In this document: in pieces, positions 1 to 10,377 of the stretch
How the letters are laid out: every line of letters begins with the position of its first letter
Numbering within the stretch: position 1 is the stretch's first letter
NCBI GenBank assembly: GCA_963513945.1
Contig: OY740716.1
Location: 240,550,821-240,614,820, forward strand
From: Hydrotaea diabolus
Taxonomy: Eukaryota > Arthropoda > Insecta > Diptera > Muscidae
DNA length: 64,000 nucleotides
Direction: 5' to 3'
Position numbers and translations under genes: made by a program
Notes under the pieces: model-generated
Database searches by the model: none
What the model saw: only the letters and a program-made list of their open reading frames with translations
Told to the model about the DNA's origin: nothing

Positions 1-480
1 AACGGACCTCCTGTGACCAAAAATTGCTAATATGGACCTGAGCGATATGTGGTTCAAACAGGATGGACTCCATCCTGTTTGAAACAGCCAACGTAACAAT
101 GACTCCTTCGCGTGAGAAATACAATGGTCTCACGTCGTGGCGATGCTAATCGGCCACCTCGATCATGTGATTTGGGTGCGTCGGCCTTCTTTCTTTGGGG
201 ATATGAAAAGAAAAAGTGTTCGTCAATAATCTAAGAACAATTCAAGGTCTAAATTATGACATAAATTGGAAAATTAGCCATATTGAACCTTCATTATGTC
301 ATTGAAAATATAGACCATCGGGTAGAGATATGCCACCGAAGACGTGGCGATCATATGGACAATATTTCGTTTTACACGTGATTTTCTTATTTCTTTCTAT
401 CACAATAAAAAATATTTGTATAATTCTCTGAAACCTTTTTGTTTTATTTACATTAACCATCGTGCGTTTTAGTTGGACCA
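1..480 (+). pseudogene. 3' half of a D41-b (Tc1/mariner, DD41D-type) transposase relic
   Basis: The plus strand at 44-67 reads DMWFKQDG, the second catalytic block of the family (WFQQDGAT), with the Asp codon at 62-64. Decayed traces of the following RSCDLTPLD..LWGY and ..KEKVYAD segments lie around 120-240. The relic runs to an inverted-repeat end at 458-480 finishing AGTTGGACCA, the same end seen near 1117, 9723 and 45200. Stops and frame changes are frequent, so it cannot code. Its 5' part lies outside the window. Family placement rests on the motifs and on the better copies at 7149-9723 and 42902-45200. Confidence 0.6.
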
Positions 481-1125
481 TTATGTCATTATGTCTCAGA
501 GTCATTAAAAATATAGACCATGGGGTAGAGATATGCCACCGAAGACATGGTGATCATATGGGCGATATGTCGTTTTACACGTGATTTTCATAGATTTTTC
601 TATCACAATAAAAAATATTTATATGTGACAGCTCATAGAGAAAGTAACCTAAGGGTAAAAAAATCAATTTTCATTTTTTTTTCTTTTTTTGATGTGGACA
701 ACATCTGAGCATCGAATGAGACCGATCCCATGCCCCAAAAGTGTTCCCTCCCAGAGATATGCGCGTTTTATGAAAGTGAAGTCGACGATTCTAAGCGTCA
801 ATAAAAGGGACCTAATTTTTAAAATGTCTATCCTGAACAAAACTTTTCATCAACTTTTCACTTTTTTTTGATGTAGACAACATCTGAGCATCGAATGAGA
901 CCGATCCCATGCCCCAAAAGTGTTCCCTCCAAGATATATGCGCGTTTTATGAAAGTGAAGTCGACGATTCTAAGCGCAAATAGAAAGGGACTTAATCTTT
1001 AAAATGGCTCTCCTGAACAAAACTGCTTTTTAACCTTAGGTCCCTTTCTGTTTTACGCGTCACATAAAGTTCTCTGAAACCTTTTTGTTTTATTTACAAT
1101 AACCATCGCGCGTTTTAGTTGAACC
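481..1125 (+). repeat. Second copy of the D41-b 3' tail, split by a MITE
   Basis: From about 506 the sequence repeats the tail at 302-480: a copy of ATAGACCAT..GTAGAGATATG, the CACGTGATTTTC stretch, then TTCTCTGAAACC and the terminal GCGTTTTAGTTGAACCA at about 1125. A TGTGAC MITE (624-1064) interrupts it. The intact first copy acts as an empty site and shows that the MITE entered at TA. The tail duplication is either a local tandem duplication or the end of a second element. Confidence 0.6.
624..1064 (+). mobile_element. TGTGAC MITE, copy 1, internally duplicated
   Basis: The ends TGTGACAGCTCATAGAGAAA and GTTTTACGCGTCACA form imperfect inverted repeats of about 35-40 bp and are flanked by TA at 622-623 and 1065-1066. 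The roughly 180-base core (CATCGAATGAGACCGATCCC onward) occurs twice, at about 681-865 and 866-1032, so this copy is 441 bp against 226-253 bp for the four other copies (3510, 35487, 47821, 56375). No coding capacity is seen. Confidence 0.8.
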
Positions 1126-1579
1126 AACATTTGGATCGACAATATGCATGAAATTTGACATGTGCATTATGAGCAACCAATAAAAACTCCCAGTTATTTT
1201 CTTTTCGGACTTGAGGTTTTCCATATGGGCTGGATGCGTGGCCCTACTAAAGCGCAAAAACAAGGTCGGTGTCTTCGTCTGTTTCGGCCCATTCGTCCGT
1301 TTCTAATTTCAACTGAAACTACAATATCACTATGTTTTGGGTTCGTAGCAAAAATTTCTTTAATTTGAGTACCTTGTTGTGAGTATTAATCACCCGTTTA
1401 AACCCTGCTCTTTGTTTGAGGTTTTAAGATCGTCCCAGTATGCTCCCAATCTGTACGTCCCAGCCACATGGACGTACAGATTGGCACCTTAACTGACGGG
1501 CGGACACGGCTAGATCGTCTTAGAATTTTGCGACACTCAATAATTTATTAACGTTATAAGGTCCCGATCAATATATCGT
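1126..1579. other. Unassigned stretch with a strong hairpin
   Basis: I recognise no gene here. The one clear structure is the inverted repeat at 1446-1484. Bases 1497-1540 resemble 34555-34600 and the reverse complement of 48300-48345, parts of a dispersed fly-type repeat. Confidence 0.4.
1446..1484. repeat. Perfect 15-bp inverted repeat with a 9-base loop
   Basis: The arms CCAATCTGTACGTCC (1446-1460) and GGACGTACAGATTGG (1470-1484) are exact reverse complements around CAGCCACAT. I see no adjacent element ends that explain it. It may be a snap-back duplication. Confidence 0.85.
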
Positions 1580-1745
1580 GGTCTTGCAAACGGATGACAA
1601 AATCACAAAGTGCACAAAATGCATCTTGATTTGAACGCCCATTTTCGTAAATAGCATTAACAATCTGCATGGTTGAATTTTTCAAACTCTGAAGTTGACG
1701 TAAAGGTGAGACTCACAATAAACATCGTGCATTATGGCTGGACAA
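1580..1745 (-). pseudogene. 5' end fragment of a D41-b element
   Basis: On the minus strand this starts at the terminal sequence GTCCAGCCATAATGCACGAT (about 1741-1722) and reads into MQIVNAIYENGRSNQDAF, the N-terminal helix-turn-helix start typical of this family (compare 7217 on the plus strand). It stops abruptly near 1580. Confidence 0.55.
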
Positions 1746-1754
1746 TCCTTTACA

Positions 1755-1955
1755 GCTTCAAAACCTTTACACTTCTGGCAACTAGACAGGGACGGAAGAA
1801 ACAAGCGCTGCTGTAGCTGCTGCCATCCAAAACAATCCAAGAGTTTCGATAAGAAGCTTATCCGCTCAAATGGGTATAAGCAGACAGTCATTGCAGTCAA
1901 TTATACACAACGATTTGGACCTCTGCCCATATAAAATTCAAATGGCCAACAAACC
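1755..1955 (+). pseudogene. Internal fragment of a D41-c transposase
   Basis: It is near-identical to 5480-5650: the N-terminal linker and second helix-turn-helix region (MGISRQSLQSI, then DLDLCPYKIQMANK). It abuts the oppositely oriented D41-b fragment, so the junction near 1745-1755 is a rearrangement or an insertion edge. It is too short to code. Confidence 0.55.
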
Positions 1956-3509
1956 TCGAAGGAGAACTTGTTCAACTTTTGCCTGATTTGGACTATTTTC
2001 TACACCAACCCATCGCCGAATATCATACATATACCTGGTAAGTTTAAAGACTCGAGCTCTTGTGGTTGGACTGAGCAATGCTTTCAACCGACGGTCATGT
2101 CCAGATCACCTTAAAATTTGCTGACTATCAATGAATAAGTACTTTATACTCGTATGACCGCAGATAAGTAAGAGTATTTCGAGGTGTGACAAACGAAATG
2201 GCAAACTTTTATATACTCCCATCCTTCTTTAGTGTAGTGGAGAGTATACAAATATTAGACATTCTGGGCCGGATTTAAACCTGGGTTTATGAATACTTAC
2301 CTTCGCACCACTTAGTTAAGCATGACCTCTAAAAAACAACATTTGATTCAAAAGTAGCTCTAGATGGACCTCCGGTAACAAACTTATATTGTTAACTGGG
2401 ATGTTGAGAATTATAGAAATGGGCATAATGTAATGCGAAAACATATTTATTTTTTTTTGCGATTTAAAAAATGCTTATATTGCACATAGTACGAGAATTT
2501 CAATTGCGAGTTCTTGAAAGCCTCTTTAATTAATTATAAAAGTAACTTTTTAGCATTCATTTAAATAATTTCACAAAAAAACATTTAGTTTTACCTCCAT
2601 CATATTCTCTTGTACTTAACGCCAGTGACAGACATTCTTAAATTTAAGTAATTTGCCATTTCTGTACAGACCCATTGTGCGCTGTCTTATAGATAAAATG
2701 TTGTAAAACCACCCTTATAAGCTGATGTTTACCTAGTAAAAACGACTAATGGCCAAAATTTATTAGAATTCTTTCCTTGATGCTGGACCATCAGCCTCAA
2801 TTTAAAATTCCAAGGATTTGTCAGTGTGTGCTACGCATAGTACAAAATGGAAACAATGTGATAAGGATTGACAAAAAAAAAGCGAGAAAAAACGTTCATG
2901 CTTCGGTATGATTTCAATGCTAAAAAAAAATTGTAAAATTTAAATAAAATAAATTGAAATGAGTATGACTTGTACCTTTTATGGGACATTGAGAGAATAC
3001 ACATGGGAGCTAATAAACATTAGTTTGTATTTACATCTAAAAACTCATTGTTCTATTAAGGAAACAACGCGAAACATCTTTTAACTCAGTGGGCTGAGTA
3101 CGACAGAATCCTAATGGGTACTGATTGAAACATTCTGCCTAAATTCGGCCCTGAACGGCTATTGTTATTTATGGACAATCTTTAATATGGCCATCGAGAT
3201 TAATTTCTGACTCGTTAATTTGACGCCACTTATGGTTCTAGGACGCCGATGAAAAATGTATTCTAATTGGAATTTGAATTTACCAATCATAGCCCGGAAT
3301 GCTAGAAAAAAAATGTAAACATGCATGGTGAGCTTCTTGTTATATTTTATTAATTGAAATTATAAATGGTGTGAAAATAATGAAAACTTTAGAATCCATT
3401 TTCTTTAGCTCGATGTGGCCACTTTTTGCATTGACTTTGGCATTAAAAACGGTTAAAAAATGAGTTGCACGCAGCACGAATATGATTGATATTTTAGCCC
3501 TTTCCCATA
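1956..3509. other. Unassigned AT-rich DNA
   Basis: I see no coding region or element ends that I can support, apart from a short dispersed-repeat copy at 2163-2214. It may be decayed transposon DNA or simple intergenic sequence. Confidence 0.4.
2163..2214 (-). repeat. Dispersed fly-type repeat fragment
   Basis: Its reverse complement contains GCCATTTCGTTTGTCACACC followed by TCGAAATACTC. The same string with few changes is at 3829-3872 and 48222-48268 on the plus strand and at 45194-45234 on the minus strand. I associate it from memory with a repeat common in fly genomes. No coding role is evident. Confidence 0.45.
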
Positions 3510-3756
3510 TGTGACAGCGCATAGAGAAAGGGACCTAAGGGTAAAAAAATCAATTTTCATTTTTTTCTTTTTTTGATGTGGACACCATCAGAGCATCGAA
3601 TGAGACCGATCCCATGCCCCCAAAAGTGTTCCCTCCCAGAGATATGCGCGTTTTATGAAAGTAAAGTCGACGATTCTAAGCGCAAATAGAAAGGGACGTA
3701 ATCTTTAAAATTACTCTCCTGAACAAAACTGGTCCCTTTCTATTTTGCGCGACACA
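3510..3756 (+). mobile_element. TGTGAC MITE, copy 2
   Basis: This is a 247-bp copy with ends TGTGACAGCGCATAGAGAAA and TTTTGCGCGACACA, flanked by TA at 3508-3509 and 3757-3758. It carries the single shared core (GAGACCGATCCCATGCCCCC). It is non-coding. Confidence 0.8.
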
Positions 3757-3828
3757 TATAATGGCTTCTTCAGCGCATCCATACCGGTATATTTTTATAC
3801 TCTTAGCTATAGGATGGGTTAATATACA

Positions 3829-3872
3829 AGTTAGACATTCCGTTTGTGACATTTCGAAATACTTATCTGCGA
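3829..3872 (+). repeat. Dispersed fly-type repeat fragment
   Basis: It contains CATTCCGTTTGTGACATTTC followed by GAAATACTTATCTG, matching 48222-48268 on the same strand and 2163-2214 and 45194-45234 on the other. Confidence 0.45.
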
Positions 3873-3970
3873 CACTACGAGTACTAAGCGATATAGCGAT
3901 GTCTGTTGTCATTAAAAAAGAATATGGCTGATGAAAGCCAATACTAATAAAAAATTTAATAACCTTTTTG

Positions 3971-5244
3971 TAACGCGTGATCAATAATGAGGTTCCCTAC
4001 TTTTTTAAGGAAAAAAACACAGAAAATTTAAATTGAATGGGGAATGAATATTATAATTTGAAAGAACATTCTGTAGCATTAATTTTTTGAGGATTATGTC
4101 TATCAAATGTTGGCCGCGGCTACGTCTCAGATGGTTCATCCGTTGAGTCCAATTTTCGATGACTCGTTCGAGCATTTCGGCTGGTAACTGGCGAATGACA
4201 CGCGTGATGTTTTGCTCCAAGGCCTGAATCGAAGCGGGTTTGTCCGCAAAAACTTTAGACTTTACATAACCCCACAGGAAAAAGTCTAACAGTGTTATAT
4301 CACACGATCGACCGGCCCAATACGTGAAATTATCTGCTCACCGAAGTGTTCTCTCAATAAATCCATTGATTGATGTGATGTGTGGGAAGTGGCACCGTCT
4401 TGTTGAAACCAAATTTCGCCAAGATCACTAGCTTCAATTTCAGGCATCAAATAGTCGTTTATAATGGCGCGCTAACGGTCGCCATTGACGGTTTCGTTCT
4501 CACCGGCATCATTTTTAAAGATAAAAATATGGACCGATGATTTCACCGACCCACAATCCACATAAAACCGTTGTTTTTTTTTGGATGAAGTGGCAGCTCT
4601 TGAACCTCTTCTGGTTGCTCTTCGTCCCAAATGCGGCAATTTTGCCTCTTTACATACACATTGAGCCAGAATTTGGCTTGAAAACGTCGTATCTTCTTGG
4701 AACTTTTCAAGAGCTCATAGAGCGAACCGATATCGCTTGGGAACGTCGGGCGGTTTCAGTTCTGGCACAAGCTGAATTTTGTACGCTTTCAATTTAAGAT
4801 CTCGACGTAAAATGCGCCAAGTCGATCCATACGTCAGTCCGAGTTGCTGCGAACGGCGCCGAATCGACTCCCCACGGTCTTGGTAAACACTCTCAGCTAT
4901 GGCCGCTACATTTACTTCACTGTGTGCTGGACGTGGCCTAATCGGTCGAATATTATCCAATAATGAATGCTGGGTCTCAAGATGGGCGTTGGTGTTGGGA
5001 ACAGTAGGCTCAGAGGGCCAAGTATGTTGACCATAAGTCGAACGAAGTGCACGAAACACATTTCTCACAGAACGTGAATTTTCGTCATAAAGTTGAATTC
5101 GATTTGTAAACGTTGTTCAGGCGTAAGTCTTTCCATGATGAAATGTCAAACAATACTAAACAAAAATAACATGACAGCATAACACGACTCACACGTGATC
5201 TGTCAAAAAGAGCTATTGAAAAATGTATCTCTACTTGGATCACC
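3971..5244 (-). pseudogene. D41-a (DD41D-type) element, near full length, broken transposase
   Basis: The ends read TAACGCGTGATC at 3971 and, on the other side, GGATCACC to 5244, the GGTGATCC-type terminal repeats of group D41-a. On the minus strand the N-terminal half is recognisable (RNVFRALRSTYGQ, then ESIRRRSQQLGLTYGSTWRI within 5068-4715). Next come WFQQDGAT with the Asp codon at 4397-4399 and a C-terminal part ending RSRGQHLIDII (4220-4005). The reading frame changes several times, so the copy is dead. It abuts the D41-c relic at 5247. Confidence 0.75.
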
Positions 5245-5246
5245 TA

Positions 5247-6467
5247 TTTAATGAATCTGGTATTTGCAGATTGATTTTTAGATTTAACAAAAATGGATAA
5301 CTGAAACAATAATTTGGATTGTCCGCTGATCTCTTGCACTGAAGTCCGAAGTTTCGGTTCAAAGAGAGTATAGGCGCTCGTTTGGCGGCAATCCTCCGAG
5401 CAGATGGACCATAATGAGACTTGTTAACAATTTTTCCGAGCATGGGACAGTCAACAGAAGATCTTGCCATAGAAACACTTTATTTTGGTCGGAGGAAACA
5501 ATCGCTGTTGTAGCTGCTGTCATCTAAAATAATCCAAGAGTTCCGACAAGAAGCTTATCCGCTCAAATGGGTATAAGCAGACAGTCATTGCAGTCAATTA
5601 TGCACACAGATTTGGACCTATGTCCATATAAAATTCAAATGGCCAACAAACTGAATGCAGCAGACTTCCGGATTCGTTTGGAATTTTGCCAGAAAATGCT
5701 TGAAATGGTGGAAGAGAATGGAAACATGTTGTACTGTCTTTTCATGTCTGACATTTTGATTTAAACGGCAACATAAATAAACAAAATTGTTAAATATAGA
5801 GTACTTCTAAACAGCAGATACTCTATGAGACGGAGTTGCATTCACTTCGTGTCACATAATGTTGTGCACGCTGTATTGTCAGGCCCTACTTCTTCGAAGA
5901 AAACGGTCACACCGTTACGGTTACTGGAGACTGTAACGTGAGTAAGTTGAAAGTGGTTTATCTATCCTGAATTACGTGGAATGAGAATTTCTTTCAACTC
6001 TGTGTGGTTTCAGCAAGATGATGCAACTCCTCACATATCCCGACCTGTTATGACAGAATTGCGACGAAAATATCCCGATAAGCTGATATCCAGAAACTCC
6101 ACATTGCGTTGGCCGCCTAGATCACCTGACCTTACTGTACCTGACTTCTCTAAATGGGGTTAATGTAAACAGAAAATCTACAAAGCAAAACCATTAAATT
6201 TGAATGAACTTAGAAATCCATTCTAGAATCAATTGCGGTTTTTCCTGTCTCAACTCTCCAAGCAGTAATGAACCACTTTTTGGTAAGATGACGCACATGC
6301 ATCAACGAGAAGGGGGGGGGGGGGTACTTCAATTTTTTTTTTTAATAATAATTGAGCTATATCTAACAAAATTGAATGCTGTTCAACATGAATATAAGAA
6401 GAAAAAAGAATGAATTTCATAAACTGAAAATAAGTTATTTGAGTTTAAATATTCATCAGCCACCCTG
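5247..6467 (+). pseudogene. D41-c (DD41D-type) element lacking its 5' end
   Basis: The linker region reads MGISRQSLQSIMHTDLDLCP from 5567. The first catalytic block is degraded (FMSD..). The second reads SVWFQQDDATPHISRP (from 5981), followed by RWPPRSPDLTVPDF. Counting from the QQD aspartate to the PDF aspartate gives 41 intervening residues, hence the group name. The 3' terminal repeat is TTCATCAGCCACCCTG, ending at 6467 before TA. A run of 13 G at 6312-6324 sits in the tail. Stops and frameshifts make it non-functional, and the 5' terminal repeat is missing. Confidence 0.7.
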
Positions 6468-7148
6468 TACCTTCATTTTGACCAAATCTTTTAAAACAGT
6501 GTATACCACTGTGTTCTGGGGTCCAAAATAAAGTTGTATTGGCTGGGGGGGTTGTCATTTTAAGGTACTTACAGTGTTAATAGATAAATGTCTTATGGTT
6601 GCATATCCAGCGAAAGGGGAAAAGGTTTCCCTTCAAATGATTAAAAAAAGTCTTGGCCAAAAAATTTATTTGGACTTTTCCACTACATAACATTAATATT
6701 TAAGTTAAGAAAAACTTGAAAGTTGTAGCTCCGAGATAATTTTTCTATTATAAAAAAATAATCAGAGATCGTAGACAAATGAATTCGAAAACAATTATTT
6801 TTTTCTTTTTCTTCACAAATATGCAATGGTTATAGGACTTCAAAAGCAATTCCTGGTGGAGTGTATAAATGCTTCGTCCGACCAGACTAACGAATTTTCC
6901 ATATGTTTAGTGCTTACCTTGCTCTCCAAAATGGCTTAAATGAAGTAGTCCATCGGAGTTGCTTCTGGCTAATTACTCGTAGTAAGCCCGACGAAAAGAA
7001 GTATGAAGCATGATTTTTTAACCATGCCGAGTCTAGTTGGAAGGTCCATGGTCTACGACCGAAATATTTGTGTGTCTAAGACTCTAAAGCAACTTCCAAA
7101 TAATTTTGCAGATAATAAGTCACACCCGATAATACGATACAAAGGATG
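6468..7148. other. Unassigned intergenic DNA
   Basis: I see no gene or element ends that can be supported. Confidence 0.4.
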
Positions 7149-7807
7149 ATCCTACCATAATACACGATGTTAATTGCGAGTCACTCGTTAACGACAAGTT
7201 TTTTGACCAACTTAATTTGACATTTCTTTGTTTAGTGAGCAAAGCTTTAAGATCGTTGAAGAGTTTTACGATAATGGGCGTTCAATTTAAAATGCATTTT
7301 GTGCACTTCATAATTTTATGGTCAGCATTATCGACCAAATTTGTCTACAATCGGGAAAATTGGGCGCACATTTCAGCAAACCGGGTCTATAAGAAATGTA
7401 ATAACACCTAGGCATGCTCACCTAGTACTTTCACTGGGAAAACATTGATGTTGTTCGCGATAGTTTGGCAGAAGAGCCGTCAACCTCGAATCTTGAATGC
7501 TAGTCGCTATCGCGAGATGATCATGGACTTATTTTGGCCAGAAATCGAGGACCGGAGGACCTGAATTATATGTAGTACCAATAGGATGGTGCCACTTGTT
7601 ACACAGCTATGGATCATTAGCTCGGGAAATTTAATGGTCGTGTTATCTCACATCGTGGCGATGTTTATTGTCCGCCACGATCCTGTGATTTGATACCGTT
7701 GGCCTTTTTTTCGGTGTTATTTAAAGGAAAAGAGTACATCCATTAGTCATTATGTCTTAGATTCACTATGTCTTGAAGTTGAAAATATTTTAGGGTCATT
7801 GAAAATA

Positions 7808-8742
7808 CACGTAGAAAAAAAGTATGGTTGGGATAACAATATTCGAAGAGCATCATACTGTTGTTAGGTATATGGTTTTGGTACCTCAATATTTGATCCT
7901 CACAACAATATTATGATTCAAGTACAACCATACTATGATCCTTACAAGAATAGCATTATTCACACTTTACCATATTATGATTCTCACAACCATAGTATGA
8001 TTCACACTCAACCATACTATGATCTCCGCAACCATATTATGATCCTTACAACCATAATATGTTTAACATACAACCATAGTGTGATCCTCACAACCATAGT
8101 ATGATTGATATACAGCTATGTTATGATCCCTACAACCATAGTATGATCACACACAATGCTATAATACCCAAAATTATTTATATAATTGGGTTTAGTTGTC
8201 AACAATTGATCTGATTTGTGAAAATTATTTAAAAATACATTAAATGCAAAATAATAGGAGTTATTTATTTAACAGTAGAAAAACTCAGTTTAAAAACGTA
8301 AGCGTTTATTTTTTAAATTATTTCAGTTAGCCAAAGCAGTTTGTTTGAACAATTTTAATTTCCATATAAAAAGTACTGTTATTGCATTAGATCCGAACAA
8401 TAACATTGTTCTTAAAACCATATTCAAATGAAGAAACATTACAATCATACAGTACGATTGCCGTAATCATATAATTGTTAACATTAAACCCAAAAACAAT
8501 ACTTTTGTCGCACCAACCATGTTTATATTCTTTATACAACCATATTTTCATTTTTAAAATTGGCAAAAATACTATTGTTACATTTCAGCAATATTAACAT
8601 TGTGGCAATCATACTATTGTCAAAGTTAAAATCAATAATCAATAATATGGTTGCGACAAACATACTTTTATTGCGGCAAACATATTATTATTGCAGTGAC
8701 TATACTTATATATAAGTAGTAACCATATTTTTTATTTGCGTG
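7808..8742 (-). mobile_element. CACGCAG-family element, copy A1 (reverse orientation)
   Basis: This is a 935-bp element with ends CACGTAGAAAAAAAG and TTATTTGCGTG, flanked by TA at 806-807 and 743-744 of the local thousands (7806-7807 and 8743-8744). The satellite side is on the left: about 7885-8155 is an array of ACCATACTATGATC- and ACCATAGTATGAT-type units. The unique arm (GCGACAAACATAC.. to ..GTAACCATA) is on the right. Joining the flanks with one TA recreates GAAAATATAGAC, the sequence found uninterrupted at 305-316. It is non-coding. Confidence 0.8.
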
Positions 8743-8848
8743 TATAGACTATCGAATAAGGATACGCCACCGAAGCCTTGGCGAGCATTTGGCCGATATT
8801 TTGTTTCACACATAATTGTGAGAGATCTTTTTATTAAAATAATATAAG

Positions 8849-9275
8849 TGACCCGGCCTATAAAAAGGTGGCTTATGACTTATAAAAAAAATTCCACTTT
8901 TTTTTGGTTTCGATAGTTTTTGAGAAGCTCTTTCACGTGGTGAAAACTAGAAAGTCCCTATTCACAAGCGACACACGTCCTACTCGTTCAGCATTGCTTT
9001 TAAATCTGAGCACTCACACGATTTTTTCGGTCAAAAACTGGTTTGTGCTTTGCATTGAAAAAACATCGCTTTTTATAAACACACACGAACTTATTTCATT
9101 TATGCTCTTTTGCCTTTAGGCAACCAAAAGGCAACCTTTTGGGCATGACTGTTCATGTTCATAATGCAAAAGAAAAACAACTAAGAAACTGAAGAAATGC
9201 ATTGTTTATCGTTAACAGCTGTTTCTCGCAATTTCTTTTTTGAGTCATAAGCCACCTTTTCACAGGCCGGGTTAC
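8849..9275. mobile_element. MITE with TGACCCGGCC ends
   Basis: The left end (TGACCCGGCCTATAAAAAGG then TGGCTTATGACT) and the right end (AGTCATAAGCCACC then TTTTCACAGGCCGGGTTA) are inverted repeats of about 38 bp with few mismatches. The interior has no coding signal. It directly abuts the next MITE, and its target duplication is not resolved. Confidence 0.7.
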
Positions 9276-9684
9276 ATATCGAGCCATAAGCGCTAACCTA
9301 TCGTAAGTGAAAAAATGCAAATTTTACAGGAGACGGTTTTTATTATTTATTTCAAACAACTTTATTAAAAATGCAAATGTTTTAATGCAAAAATTTAAGA
9401 TTTCTACCTACTCATATAACTGTATCAAAAAACAAAAAAAAAATCTGAACACATTTGCGATTGCTGCAGCAATTTGATGTGTGACTTACGATAAAATTGC
9501 TACACACACATTTAAACAATCATTTACGATAAAATGCAAAAGCTTTTTTTTTGATGTTTTACTAACAATTTTGTCATTTTAAAAATACAAAACGATGAGG
9601 CTTGTCCTAACGATTATTTTTCAGCAATAAAATTTTTTTTCCAAAAATTTGACTTACGATAGGTTAGCGCTTATGGCTCGATAT
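9276..9684. mobile_element. MITE with perfect 33-bp terminal inverted repeats
   Basis: The arms 9276-9308 and 9652-9684 are exact reverse complements, beginning ATATCGAGCCATAAGCGC. The motif TTACGATAAAAT, resembling the inner end of the arm, recurs inside near 9488 and 9528. No coding potential is seen. The perfect arms suggest a fairly recent insertion relative to the surrounding relics. Confidence 0.8.
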
Positions 9685-9723
9685 ATTAAGATATCAATTA
9701 ACATCGTGCGTTTTAACTTGCCA

Positions 9724-10377
9724 CCCTTTAAAATATTCCCCATACAATACTGGGATATTACCCACATAAAAGAGCTCTTTTCGTTTCAAGACCCTACCAT
9801 TCCAGAAACCCCAAAGTAATTACGATTTTGCTCAAGTTTTGCAGAGTGTGTTATGAGAGGCATAAAGCTAAACTTGTAAAAAAGATAATATCGGTGTATG
9901 CCTGAATAATAATATGAAAATTTGCAGCCAACCAACGATTTCTTTTCAATTAATACAGTTTTTATTAAGCTTTGAATACTTAAAACCATGTGTAGTATGC
10001 TCGATACATATCATTCTTGGTATTTAAACGGTGTTTGCTAATATCAGCATGTAGCGTGTCCAAAAATGAAAATGACAAGCATGACGATGTAGATTATGAC
10101 TTAGAGCAAGATAACGTCATATAATCTCCTACAACGACTCATTTTTGGGTATTGGCAGCAAACACAGAAGACCTTCCCATTCCTAGGTAGCTAATTTCAA
10201 GACAGCATTCCACTCTCGTTTTTTATGTGCTATTTTGGTTTTCATTTCTTTCCTCTTTTGTTTTCGGTCTTAAATCTGTTTATTTAGTATCATTCTTTTT
10301 GACTAATGGTTGGAAAACAAGATAAATAAAGTGTGTTTACGTTGGTATGAAGCATAGACGACAATTGACACTGGGTA
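9724..10377. other. Unassigned intergenic DNA
   Basis: I see nothing here that I can support as a gene or element. Confidence 0.4.

Larger units (their letters stand above)
7149..9723 (+). pseudogene. D41-b element split by three later insertions
   Basis: The host sequence is 7149-7807, 8743-8848 and 9685-9723. It opens with CCTACCATAATACACGATG, a decayed form of the D41-b end, and reads an N-terminal segment (IVEEFYDNGRSI near 7250) and later DGATC near 7590. It closes with CATCGTGCGTTTTAACTTGC at about 9723. A CACGCAG-family element (7808-8742) and two MITEs (8849-9275, 9276-9684) lie inside its 3' part. The uninterrupted relative at 302-330 supplies the empty site for the first of these. 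The coding capacity is destroyed. Confidence 0.7.

Noticed and set aside
6312..6324. Run of 13 G as a G-quadruplex or regulatory signal
   Set aside because: A single homopolymer run in a dead transposon tail. No further support.
7913..8104. Repeat-rich 63-codon peptide (YYDPYK, YYDSHN units)
   Set aside because: It is a translation of the satellite array in copy A1, with no evidence of coding.
8841..9690. Possible 8-bp target duplication (AATATAAG / ATATTAAG) around the paired MITEs
   Set aside because: The match needs a gap, and the D41-b host naturally contains ATATTAAG here, so it cannot be taken as a hAT-type duplication.
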